This document shows, piece by piece, positions 36,884 through 48,328 of a stretch of 64,000 nucleotides of DNA. The notes beneath the pieces are model-generated. The model worked only from the letters and a program-made list of their open reading frames with translations, ran no database searches and was not told where the DNA came from. How positions within the stretch are numbered: the stretch's first letter is position 1; the number at the start of each line of letters is the position of its first letter. The translations under genes were made by a program, and so were the position numbers. The stretch comes from Epiperipatus broadwayi (lineage: Eukaryota; Onychophora; Udeonychophora; Euonychophora; Peripatidae): contig JAQFVV010006216.1 in the NCBI GenBank assembly GCA_028023455.1, forward strand, positions 5,100,877 through 5,164,876, in the 5' to 3' direction.

Positions 36884-38248
36884 ATGACGCCAGAGCAAAA
36901 AAAGCAGATCTTGCAACTCATGCAAGAAATGATGAAACAAAATCAAGACCGAGCAGAACAAATGATGAAACACAAAAGAGACCAAGCAGAAAGAGATGCA
37001 GAATTTATGGAAATGATGAAGGAGTTTAGAAGAGATCTTGATGAATTAAAAAGACTAAAATCAAATATTGATCTTACTATCACTCAGGACACACAAGCTG
37101 ATGGTTTCAAAAATGTATCGATTCCCAAGCAAAGAGAGACTATTGATCTAACCAAAGACAAGATAGTCTGTGAAGAAACAATTTTGGAAAACACAGTAAT
37201 GGAAGACATGAAAGTAGTGAATGAAATTGAAGATACTGCAAAGAAGCAGAATGCTAACCAAATAGAAAATCTGATGAACCAAACAAGAGAACTGGAAAGA
37301 TTTGAAGATGGTTCTACCTTCGAATTAAAGGATATTGATGCTGAAACCAAAGATAAGACAGTTTTCATGGAAGCACTTTTAAAATACAGTGGAGCAAAGG
37401 ACATAGAACCTCAACCAACTAAAATAAGGTTGTAACCTCATGAGATTATGTTAGTGAATACAAATGCCAACTCTACTCAACAAAAATGTAAAGAAGTAGA
37501 TTTGATAAAGATTACTCATAGTCAAAGTTTTACTCTAGCAGATTTAGCTAAGGATGAAGAAAGTATTGAGGAAATGGTGGTTTCAAATCTACTGCAAGCC
37601 AGCCCTTCTCAAGGTGATGATACCAATTTACCACCCTTTAATGGAGTGGCTGTATCAATGATGAAAAATATCAATAGAACAATACATACTGTTTTAAATG
37701 AATCTTCTGAAATCGTAATTAATAATTCTGAGTTATCTTTTCATAATACTTATAAAGATGTTCTGTGGAAAAGTGATGATCAAGGATTAATGAAGACATC
37801 AAAGTTAAAGTTTAGAAATTATGCTGAATGGCCTCCTGATATGAAAATGAAAGTGGACAGATCTTTAGTTGTGTACAATATTGCCCATTTTAATAAAACC
37901 CATAATTATTTATTTATGAAATATGATCAGAACAAAATTGATGAGGAGCTGAACTCATTAAACAGAAATGATAAACTTTGTTTTTAAGCATGGACACATG
38001 TTGAAAAAAATAGTTTCATAAAAGATGGAGAAAAACTTCTCAGCTCCCAAAGTGAATATGTTGTAATGGATGCCATTAGATCACAAAAAATTAGAGAGAT
38101 TCTTTTAAAGCAAGATACTTTTAATAATGAACAATACAATAATATGCCAAAGCACAATATTGTGACCGCTTTTGATATTTTAGTAAGAGATCTAGAAAGA
38201 CATACCTATAACCCTTATGTGCCTCCAGATCCAGGAAAAGATTATTAA
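36884..38248 (+). pseudogene. single internal ORF of the LTR element, gag-like N-terminus, two in-frame stops
   Basis: From the ATG at 36,884 one frame runs to 38,248 (about 454 codons), interrupted only by TAA at 37,433-37,435 and TAA at 37,985-37,987. The frame stays the same across both. The first 60 residues are a Met/Gln/Lys-rich coiled coil (MTPEQKKQILQLMQEMMKQN), like N-termini of some Ty3/gypsy-type Gag proteins. The rest is acidic and polar, with AEWPPDMKMKVDRSLVVYN and a C-terminal HTYNPYVPPDPGKDY. There is no zinc knuckle, protease DTG or RT motif. The product could be a structural protein that lets transcripts be packaged, but no function is established. Stop readthrough is possible though simple decay is likelier. 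Confidence 0.7.
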
Positions 38249-38480
38249 AAAAAAACAGCAGCAGCGATAGATAAACAAAGTCAAAAAAATTTTTTTGCAA
38301 ATGGACATTCTCATGTTTTGAATCCCTACACCAAATCTAAAATAATAATAAGTTGCAACAAAGAAAATGAACGAATGAAAGATTTTTATTTCCATATTTA
38401 AAAGGGTTGTTTTTCTCACCAAAATGATAGTAGACTCCAACTAAGGTAATTTTTTTATTGATTTTTTTTTTATCACTTTA

Positions 38481-38492
38481 AGTGGGAAAGAA
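38481..38492 (+). promoter_or_regulatory. polypurine tract before right LTR
   Basis: AGTGGGAAAGAA directly precedes the TG of the right LTR, the expected place for the plus-strand primer of reverse transcription. Confidence 0.7.
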
Positions 38493-41388
38493 TGAAGCAA
38501 TCAATGTCTAATCATCATCGATGCTTCATGTTTCACCATCTATACTAACCTCCTAGGGGTCTGCAATTCAGACCTTGCTATAAATATATGCTATTCACCC
38601 ACACCCTGTATGCCTAATGATTAGAGAAATTAATAAAATTAAAACTATTTAGTAAAGTAAAACAGTAGTGTGCGTGATGCGTATATATATGAATGAAGCA
38701 ATAATGGTATTAATGTTTATTGCTGACAACTAAACATTTTCTTTATATAATTGTAATTTTTTTTTTGTTATATCCATATGTAATTTGATTTAAAGTATTT
38801 AATTAAACTATTTAATGTAACAACAAAGAAGAATGGGGGAGGCTCGAAGTGCTAAAATAATCTTTGTTTAAATTCAGCTTGTTGCCTTTAATTAAAATTG
38901 TCAATTGCAATTAAGATCGAAAACAAATCATTTATCAGTTGTTGTCGAATGATTTAAAATAGCTAAAAATGGTATTTTGAGCCTTATCTGTATAAAAACA
39001 TGTTGTTAATTAAATGTTCTTTGTAAGGGGATTATAGAGATAGTGTATAAAAAGAGCCCATAAGACCTTTTAAAGGCAGTTGGTGATTTTCACTTGAAAA
39101 GTTAGTTATTTGATAAATCAGTTAGTTACCTTTGCTTGATCAGTTGGTTACTTTTACATTCCTGATTCAAAAAGTGTTGCCAGGCCATCATTTAAGAAGT
39201 CAAGAGAAGTTTAGTGCAATGGAGCATGAGTAGTGGAACCGTCCGCCTTTCTTTTTCCTCTCGGAGAACTGTCTTCCAGCTGTCAAAATTCCATCTGACC
39301 GGCCATATGAGATGATGTAGAATTATCAACCTGCCTGCCTGCCACTATGCTGATATCTTAGGTAAAATCATGTAATTTAGAGCTGCCTTAATACGAACAT
39401 TCACGGGTGATTTATAATTTGGAGCTAAAATAATTCATAGATCTATTTATGATGTTTTGCTAGTTTTGCTCGTAAACTCTCTCTCTCTATAATCATTTAT
39501 TAATACTTATGTAATTCTAAATATACATTTGCTTTCATGCTTAATTTATGTTTATATAACTTTATGCAGCTCAATTAAATGTATACAACTTATTTTGTTT
39601 AATATATATATATATATATTATTTTCTCTAATATGTCGGTATGAATCAATCTCGTGACTTTAATTAAATTCATTAGTAAAATTATATTCATTTATTTATT
39701 TAAAATAGAAATTGTTTACTAGGTTGATTGGATACCTAAAAGTATTTTATTGTGGATGCTTATTTTATTTTGTTGTTTAGTTGCCTTTATAAAAGATCGC
39801 GACACTCAATATAAAATTCCACCTTTTCTTACCATTGCCTGGAGGGCTAATTCTTTAATTAATACATATATGGGAATCAAATTTAAATATAAATTTTATT
39901 AGCTTAATAATATAGAATAAGAGTTATTATTCATTACTCTTTGTTAAATGACTCAGGATTGAAAACAGATTATTGCGCAAGAGATTAGACAATTTCCAAG
40001 TTTTAAAATAATATATGAAAATTATGTTATAAAATTATATCCATGTCCAATAACGTTGCTGGCATACATTTTCCTTTATTTTGATTTTTTATCTTCTCCA
40101 TTTCTCGATTGTTTAGTCATTAGGGACAAGCCTGAAGCTCCCATCCTACTTTTCAAAATCGTTTGTAATCAGGGATTATACTTCCTGTGGAACATAAAGT
40201 TTATGAGGTTTATGTGCTGCAAATGACAGTATATCTAGATCTGGGCTTTCAAACTCAGTCTCTCCTTTTGATATTGCTCTGCCAGAATGCGCAGACATAT
40301 CCAACCTAAGTTTGTTTCAAAGTATTCTTTTAAAATGATAAAATATCCATGATCACCATGAGACCTTATTTCGTTATTGTATATGAGTACCGTTACTTTT
40401 GTCTTTAATTTGATCACCATCCACCTAACTTTTAGTAAGTTGCAATGATGTGTTAAAGATAATGATTCATTTCGTAAAAATACATTTAGTTCATTGAGTT
40501 AAGCTGGTTTCTTTTAAAAACCATTATCGATTCCCATAGACGTAAATCTAATTTATATTAATGATTGCATAACTTACTCTCATAAATGAAGGGCATTGTT
40601 TGTTTCTTATTTTTAAAAGACGTCTTTGCCAAACAATGTGAATAAAAGTATAAATAATGGTTCTCCTAAGAAATACATGATTGAAATCATATATTTTTCC
40701 CATTATCAAATAAATCATTTACTTTTAAAACTGTCACGATCTTTTATATTTAATTTCGGCATCCACAATGCTCCATAGCAAAAGTTTTCTTGAATTAGCT
40801 TATCAACTCCGCACAAGTTATAAAACACTATAAAATTGTATCTGTAAAATTATATTTATTAAATGAGTGATAGAGGGGATTTTATACAACAAATTCCCAA
40901 ATCTTGTAAATAAACAATATTGTCCCAAGCATGAAACTAGTTGGTAAAATATACATGCGTTTTCTTAATCTTTTGTAATATATATATATGCGTTTGTTTA
41001 ATATTTATTAAAAATATCTATTTCATGTAAATCCTGGTTTGTCGTTGAATTATTATTTTCAAGTTAATATTTAGAACTACTTTCTTTAGCTGATAGCTTA
41101 GCATGAATAAGTAACTATAATAAATGTAATTCCTGGGCTACTCCGACCTCGATCATCATCATCAGTCTGATCTTATGCTCTACCGCTTTGCTTCTGGGCA
41201 CGGATTTAAAATAATTTTACTGTGTCATCAGGATTGTTGTTCATTGGGTCAGACATTTGAAGAATAGGCAAATAGGTTAGAATTCAGGGTTGCTCCAGAC
41301 CTGTGTATCTCGAGCATGATCGGATTTGAGGTATTTTTGCTTAGGATTTGAATCTTGTTTAAGTGAGCATACTATTTTGACCAGTACA
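38493..41388 (+). repeat. right LTR
   Basis: Matches the left LTR throughout, starting TGAAGCAATCAATGTC and ending TTTGACCAGTACA, then (TA)n. Most differences seen are transitions, many at CG/TG or CG/CA positions. Small length changes occur in TA and poly-T runs. Confidence 0.88.
39045..39165 (+). promoter_or_regulatory. TATA box in right LTR
   Basis: TATAAAAAG at 39,046-39,054 with the same downstream TTGAT.AGTT.GTTAC words. Conserved position relative to the left LTR. It could transcribe into the right flank. Confidence 0.5.
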
Positions 41389-41879
41389 ATATATATATAT
41401 TGTATTTGGGTTTGTATTTTAAAAAAATATTTAAAATACTGATACTACTTAAAAATCAAACCATAATCTAGAAATAAAGGATGTACCATTTGTTTTATAA
41501 GTAATGCCTTTGTATTTTATTTGGAAGAATATTAATATTTTATTCTTATTTTTCATTTTAGTGCCAGAGTCATTATGAAGTTTATTAAATTCTCAACTTA
41601 ATGGAGAATAATTTCGTATTTCAATTATTATTTAGTTTTTAGGTCACTTATACAAGTCAATGTTCATTGATATATTTAGATATACATAAGTTTACTTATA
41701 TAATGTGTATATTAGATTCAATAAAATTCCCTTTGTTTCTGGTATATATACTTTGTTAGTTAGTCAAATTAACCCTGAGAATAAATTATAATGATAGTTC
41801 TCATTATTGCTCTGTACAATTTTGATTTATTTCATATATAGCTAGTTGGAAGGGCAGATAAGTAATTTGTTTAAATATA
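41389..41879. other. A+T-rich flank of the LTR element
   Basis: Starts with (TA)n; no gene or repeat recognised. Confidence 0.5.
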
Positions 41880-42475
41880 ATTGGGATAATGTTATCCGTT
41901 ACATTTTGGTTCCTCAATGATTGGGACAATTTTATCTTTCTTCATTTAGATTATACTATCTATTACATTTGGCTTTCCCAATGATTGGATCTATTTAAAT
42001 TTTTAAGATCTTTCTTTATATGTATATTCCAATCTATTATATTTGTTGTTCAATGTTTTGGGCATTCTTTTCTCAGTATACGTGTATGATATGCTATGTT
42101 TATATTATTTAGATTGGATGATATATGCATTCTATTACATTTCACACCATCATTAGGGCTTGGTTAAGTGGGGATTATTGTTGAAGAGTCTGTACTATTA
42201 CATTTGATGCCTAAAACATAACGATTGATTTATTATGATTCGTTTATGAGGATGGAGTATAATAATAGTTATATCCCGTACTCTTACATTTATCACTTTC
42301 AACTGGAAAAATCGTGATTCTATTACATTTGGTACCCAATAATTGGGGCCATTTCAATTGGTAACAGACTTTCTATTACATGTGATACCAATGTTTGGGG
42401 CTTTCTTTCTTCATATGTGTATTTTCATTTGAGATCATTTAGATTACATGTGTTCTATTACAATATATATTGTAA
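41880..42475 (+). repeat. degenerate tandem repeats with CTATTACATTTGG
   Basis: About eight imperfect units of 60-100 bp share TCTATTACATTTGG followed by a word like CCCAATGATTGGG. Examples begin near 41,900, 41,965, 42,130, 42,300 and 42,370. An old minisatellite is likely. Confidence 0.65.
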
Positions 42476-45400
42476 CCAGTTGGGTTACATCACACACACT
42501 AATATAGTGTATTTGAATATATATATATATATGTAAAATAAAGGAAAAGTAGAAATAAACAGAATAAATTTTTGTAGATATTTTTCTATATTTTCTAAAA
42601 TAAAATAATAGCAAGTAAAGGGTTAAATAACTCTGGGTTTAAAATAAAATTTCATTATGAAATTAATGTTTTAAAAAAGGTCTTAATAAATATAAATATT
42701 GTATTGTTATTATTATTATTCTGTTGTGAAATGTAAAAACACAATACTTGTTTCTGAAATTTTTTTTAATTAATTAAAACATATATGTTTTCAAAGGGAT
42801 TAGAGAGCTAAAAATAAAAGCTCTGTTTTTAATCAAAATCTTATCACCTTAGATGATTTTATAAAATGAGCTGATAAAAAATATCAGCCAGTCTGATTAA
42901 TAGTTTTTTGTAAGAAGGGCCAGCTGAAGAGTTGCTGGCAATATTTTGTTGCAACTTGATGAAGTTTGCAGCAGTTGGTTTTAGCTGACCAGAGAGTTGG
43001 AAAAATAGCTACTATGAAGTTATGTGGCTGAAGGCAGAACAGTAAATTCAGGAACCGCAACTGTTTTCCTGGTAGGAGTTTGAATTTCACATCTAAAAAA
43101 TGACCCACTTCTTTGTGCTATACTTCATAGCCTTAAACATGGAAAGGACAGCTGCTTGCCTGGAACAGTTCTACACAGACGGGAGGCCAACTATGGAGCA
43201 ACATTATACATGGATTATACTTTTACCTGATGATGACAATCACTAAAATTAAACTCACCAAGAAAAAAATCTTCTAGCTTGCTGAAGAGTTAATTATGCG
43301 TATGCTGCGTCAGATATATGCAGAAAATCATGGATAAAGTATATATAGCTGGTGAGTTGTTTTAAAATAAGTCATATAAAAATAGACATATATAGAACAA
43401 TATTATTTTTAAGTTGGTTAAAAATCTATATATTTAAAAGAATATAAAATAATTTTGCTGGAATTATAATTATGAGTCAATAATAATTCATTGGCCATCT
43501 CGTTTTAAAGGCAAAATAGACGTTTTTGAACAATAATTCTCTGGACATTATTTTGAAAAAAATTATTTATAAAAAAAAAGTAAAGAATCGATGGTTCAAT
43601 AATTTAATTTAAAAAATGTTGATAATTAATCAACAAATACCTCTCAAAAATTGACTATACTTTTTTTTTTAAGAAAAAAAAAAGAGAATTTATAAATTGA
43701 GACTAATTTTAAATTATATCTATATTTCGTTTATACACACACGTATATGTATGAAATTTGTGCATATTTTCCAAAGAATTTAATAATGAAAATATAATAT
43801 TATTGCTGTTAAGTTAAAGTTAAGTTAAAATATGATGTAAACGTCAGCATGCACACACACATATGTAAAATTACATTTTGAAAGTGATGTGTGAATTTGT
43901 ACTTTTTATGTTTATGGTGAGTATATAGTTAGACAAGGATGTTTGGATGCAGAGTGTTCATGATGCTCCGAAGTATATGCTCGGCACTGTCTAGACCTAG
44001 ATATTGAGCTCCCAGAGTAGTCCAGCAGTGTGTAAGTAGGCCTCATGAATAGGCCCTGGGTCTCATTAATAGACCTCATCTATACCCCTAAATCTCACAG
44101 AGATGAGCAGGGTTGGCGCAATGCCTTTTTTTTTTTTCTGGATACTACTCTTTGAGGATGATCTGTTTAGGTACTTAGAAGGGCAGTGCTTAAAAATGAG
44201 GTATTTTCTCGCGACGTCGTGGAGCTTTGTGTACTGATAGTCCAGCTTGGCTCTCTGCTTATCATGGTAGGGGGAGCTGCAGTTCACGTATTCATTTTTT
44301 CTATCTCACCTTGCCTACTTCATCAGCATTAACTAATCAAGCAAAAAGACATTTTAAAATTTATATATTTTTTTGGATTCTATAAAACGATATTATCTTT
44401 CGTTTATTAAAAAAGGAAAGAGAGACATTTTAAAAGTGAAGCAAACAAGCAAATAATTTTTTTTAAAAGAAAAAAAAAGTTGATAGTATTTATTTCTTTT
44501 AAGAAACTAATCAATAAAGAGTGGAACTTACTATAAAATCAGAAAAGCAATTTATACATTTTCAGCAACGAGTAATTGTGAAAATAACTTTTATTGTCAT
44601 AACAAGTATGTAAATTTTATGAAATTATTAATTATAAAAGTATTGTGTGACAAAATTAAATTTGTTAATTATCTGTGCAATTCTATATATGTGTTGTAGT
44701 AAACCTAGCATAAGTATTTGTATTACTTAAAACATAATTTAAAAGCTTAATCATGTATTATTTTTATGTAAAAATTAAATATGTTCAGAAATCACACGCA
44801 TGTATATATGCGTATATCTGTCAATTATATTGCAGATACCAATGCTTATCAATTGTAACACATATGTAAAATTTTAATCATTTTTTTTTGTAATTATTTT
44901 ATGTCAATTGTATTGTAAATAACAGTGCGTGTCAGATAGACACTTATGTGTAAAATTTTGATCATTTTTTTAAATTAAATGTTAATTCAAACATGTTTAT
45001 TTTGTATCAAGCCACATGCCTGTGTGCTGAATGGGTTTGAATAAACCTAATTTATTAATTATGTAACTCAATGAATACTTTTCAAAATCAGAACCCTTAT
45101 AAGACCTTAATCATTTATTTTTTATTGTTATTAATAAACTTATTTAATTGTTAAAAATGGTTTCCATCATCTCTTGTTCACATACAGTAATAGAGCCCAT
45201 GTTCTCTGAGCTAGATTTCGGACACGGATAAATGGGGATGTGTTTAGTGCTTTGGGCATACAGAAATGATCAATCATCATCCTGGTTGGCGCAAAAGAGG
45301 ATACTCTTTAAAGCCCATGCACTATCTTTTATTTTACTTTAGTCTTATTAAAAATTTAAGTTTATAGTTGGCCAGTACAAGTGGCCTGAGCATTGATAAT

Positions 45401-45958
45401 GATCAGCATGTTTTAAATGTCCCAGCATTATTGTTTCAATTTCTGATTATAGTGTACTTTTAATGAATGGGCACTAAACTGGTGCATCCAAGTCATGTTA
45501 TATAATTGCCCAAGCTGGCAAAAGCTCAATAGTTACCCTAGTCTACAGAAGACCCATTTCCAATACAGTCACAAGGTTGACTGTTGATTCATATTTTTTA
45601 TTGTTGAAATCCAGTCACAAGATGGACTGTTGATTTATTGTACTAATTTGTTTATTCCCATCAATGATGATGATGGATGGTTCTCTTAATATTTACTTAT
45701 ACTTACTTTGACTTATTATAATGCTGGTTGAATTTAGAATTATTATGGTTGCTCTGAGGAGTAGCTGGCTGATCTCACAATGTTTGCAGAGATTTTGATC
45801 TCATGTTTCCCTTAAATATTTTATATTTATATATACTTTTTAATTTATTGATATTTCATTTATTAAATTGACTGAGAGTGACGATGATTTTTCCATCACC
45901 TCAGGTTCAGTCCACTTTCCATTACTTCCTATCACCTACCCCATCCCATTACAATATA
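42476..45958. other. long stretch with no supported gene
   Basis: Mostly A+T-rich. Two islands of higher GC, 42,880-43,230 and 43,930-44,300, look like unique or old repeat sequence but have no recognisable domain. CCAGTCACAAG.T.GACTG occurs twice (45,568 and 45,611), a 43-bp-spaced direct repeat. A trinucleotide ATT run lies at 42,709-42,720. Confidence 0.5.
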
Positions 45959-46288
45959 TATAATTGAATATTTATAAATACAGTAATCAGATATATTTTA
46001 AAAATTTATCCACTTAGAAGCACTTTCGACTATCCTTGTAGTCTTGGTCAACTAACACTTTGAAAGGCTAATCTTCCCACAATTCTGAGTTAGGAGCACT
46101 TTTGACTATCCTCGTAGTCTTTGTCAACTAACACTTTGAAAGGCTAATCTTCCCACAACAGAATTGTGGAAAGATTAGCCTTTCAAAGTGTTAGTTGACA
46201 AAGACTATGAAGATAGTCAAAAGTGCTCCTAAGTGGTTAAGATTTTTAAGACATATCTGATTACTGTATTTATAAATATTCAATTATA
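45959..46288. mobile_element. snap-back MITE, TA flanked
   Basis: The left arm TATAATTGAATATTTATAAA is mirrored by TTTATAAATATTCAATTATA at the right end, and pairing extends almost to the centre at CCACAACAGAATTGTGG. The left arm contains an extra direct copy of a block of about 75 bp (GACTATCC.TGTAGTCTT...AAGGCTAATCTTCCCAC). A TA lies outside each end, so a Tc1/mariner-type origin is possible. There is no coding sequence. Confidence 0.85.
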
Positions 46289-46302
46289 TAATTACGTATA
46301 TA

Positions 46303-46317
46303 TCATCATCATCATCA
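46303..46317 (-). repeat. (GAT)n tail of the RTE element
   Basis: Read on the minus strand the LINE ends GTTGATGATGATGATGATA. Short tandem tails of this type are usual 3' ends of RTE-clade LINEs. Confidence 0.8.
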
Positions 46318-46324
46318 ACTATTA

Positions 46325-48070
46325 TCAATCCACTGCAGGATGAAGGTTAATCCATCTTCTCCGATCTTTAGCTTCTCTTCTCCACAACACCCCTGCACAT
46401 TTTCTTATTTCATCCATCCATCTCACATGTGGCCTCTTTCTGGGTCTTTACAATCTCTTGGAATCCAGTTGAAAATTTCAACTGTCCATCTATTATCATC
46501 TCTTCTAGAAATATGTCCAGCCCAACTCCATTTCAATCTTTTAATTTTTTCAATAAGGTCAGTAACATCTGTTTGTTGTCTTACCCATACATTGTGTTTT
46601 CGATCTCTTCTTGCTACTCCCAACATACATCTCTCCATACTCCTTTGAGTGGTCTGAAGTCTCTGTATTGCTCTTCTATTAAGTGTCCAAGTCTCAGATC
46701 CATAAGTAAGAACTGGTAAAACACATTTGTTAAAAACCATCCTTTTCAAACACATAGGCATATTTCCTTTTAGTATCAAGTTATTTCTACCAAAAGCACT
46801 CCAACCAAGTTTAATTCTATGATTAATTTCCTCCATTATTGTTCCATCTGTATTAATAATCTGATCAAGGTATTTGTAACTGTTAACTTCTTCTAATTCT
46901 TCATAATAAATCTTTATTTTCATATTTTGAGCAAATCAATTAAACATTACTTTAGTCTTTTTAACATTTATCTTTAGTCCTACTTTTCTACTTTCATCTG
47001 CTAACTCCTGCAACATTTCCTGCAGCTCAAGAATTATTTGCAAAAACAACTACATCATCTGTGAAATCTAAATGACTTAAATACTCTCCATTTACTTTCA
47101 CTCCTTTAGTTTTCCATTTTAATCCACAAAATACTTCTTGCAGCACTGCTGTAAAGAGTTTTGGAGATATGGAGTCACCTTGTCTTACACCTTTCTCAAT
47201 GTTGATTTTTCCAGTATCATTATGCAATCTAATTGTTGCTGTTGCATTTTTATAAATATTCTTTAAAATATGACAATATCCTGGATCTATACCTTGATGA
47301 TCCAATGCTTTAATCAATGAAGAAATGTGTATAGAATCGAATGCCTGTTCATAATCTACAAATCCAAAACATAATGACAACTCATATTCGTTTGTCCTTT
47401 CTATGATTTCTCTCAATACCTGGATATGATCTATTGTACTAAAACCACTTTTAAATCCAGCTTGTTTTCTTGGTTGGTGGAAATCCAAAGTTCTCTGTAG
47501 ACGAGTTGTAATTATCTTGGTAAAAATTTTATATAAAACCGATAAAAGCTGATAGGTCTGTAATTTCTAATATCTTCTTTATCACCTTTTTTAAATATTA
47601 ATATTATTACTGCATTCTTCCAATCTTCCGGTACATCTTTATCATTTAGACATTTGGTATATAACTTTGCTAAAATTGTTTCTATTTCTTCACCTGCTTC
47701 TTTTAATATATCAATTATAATTCCATCATTTCCTGGAGCCTTTCCTTTCTTCATACACTTAATTGCATGTCTCACTTCTTCATTTAAAATTCTGGGCAAT
47801 TCGGAAGATGTAATAGATAAAGGAGGTACTTGTTCTTTATTACTATATAATTCTTGATAAAAATCTTCTACCAATTTCATGATGTCATCTCTCTTTTTAG
47901 TAATAATTCCATCTTTTTTTCTTATTGCAGATATAAATTTCCTACCAATACCAAAATGCTGTTTAACATTCTTGAGACTTTTATTTTCTTCTACAGCTTT
48001 CCTTGCTATTTCACAGTTATACTTTCTTATATCATTTTCAACTCTTTTCCGTACCATTTTACAAAATTCA
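46325..48070 (-). pseudogene. RTE-clade LINE reverse transcriptase, 5'-truncated
   Basis: On the minus strand the fragment starts in the endonuclease-RT linker ([15 protein letters not shown]). It continues with [14 protein letters not shown] and [18 protein letters not shown]. After a frameshift come FVDYEQAFDSI (catalytic Asp), GVRQGDSISPKLF and HLDFTDDVVVFA, where FTDD replaces FADD. The C-terminal part has NSYKYLDQIINTDG, LTYGSETWTLN and RLKWSWAGHISRR. A final frame change leads to RWMDEIRKCAG and INLHPAVD, then a stop at 46,325. These are hallmarks of RTE-type elements, which copy RNA at an endonuclease nick. The 5' end stops at a (TA)n tract near 48,070, so about half of the usual protein is missing. 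Frameshifts show it is inactive. Confidence 0.93.
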
Positions 48071-48084
48071 TATATATATATATA
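48069..48084 (+). repeat. (TA)n at the truncated LINE end
   Basis: A TA dinucleotide run abuts the 5' truncation point of the RTE LINE. Confidence 0.9.
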
Positions 48085-48328
48085 TTGTAACAAAATTAAA
48101 GTGATCAAATATTCCAATATCTGAGTAGTCTATAATATATAAGATCATAATATTTAAAATAATGTTGGATGTCCCAAAAATCCAGATAGTATTAATTATA
48201 AACAAATTATTAATAACAACTATTATAACTCAGGTATATGGAAATCACGTGAAGTGAGTACACTAGTAATTCAATAAAATATAACTCAGGTATATGGACA
48301 GTAGATTTTATCCACTTTCAATTCTTGG

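Larger units (their letters stand above)
32763..41388 (+). mobile_element. non-autonomous LTR retrotransposon with ~2.9-kb LTRs
   Basis: Two direct repeats of 2,874 and 2,896 bp, each starting TGAAGCAATC and ending in TACA, bound a 2.86 kb internal region. The start of each LTR is TG and the end CA. A purine-rich tract (AGTGGGAAAGAA) abuts the right LTR. Both outer flanks are (TA)n, so the target duplication cannot be resolved beyond ATAT. Over the first 240 bp or so the LTRs differ at five sites, so insertion is fairly recent. The internal region has a single reading frame with no protease, RT, RNase H or integrase, so the element must rely on another element's enzymes. LTRs this long are unusual. 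Confidence 0.88.

Noticed and set aside
42884-43230. GC-richer island with a 74-codon minus-strand frame
   Set aside because: No motif, repeat partner in the window or splice context; could be old unique or repeat sequence.
44066-44287. 73-codon minus-strand frame in a GC-richer island
   Set aside because: Contains a poly-K from a poly-T run and no recognisable domain. Coding status cannot be supported.
46340-46719. plus-strand open frames opposite the RTE LINE
   Set aside because: They are antisense shadows of the LINE reverse transcriptase on the minus strand.
47654-48124. plus-strand Phe/Ser-rich frames
   Set aside because: Antisense shadows of the RTE linker and RT start.
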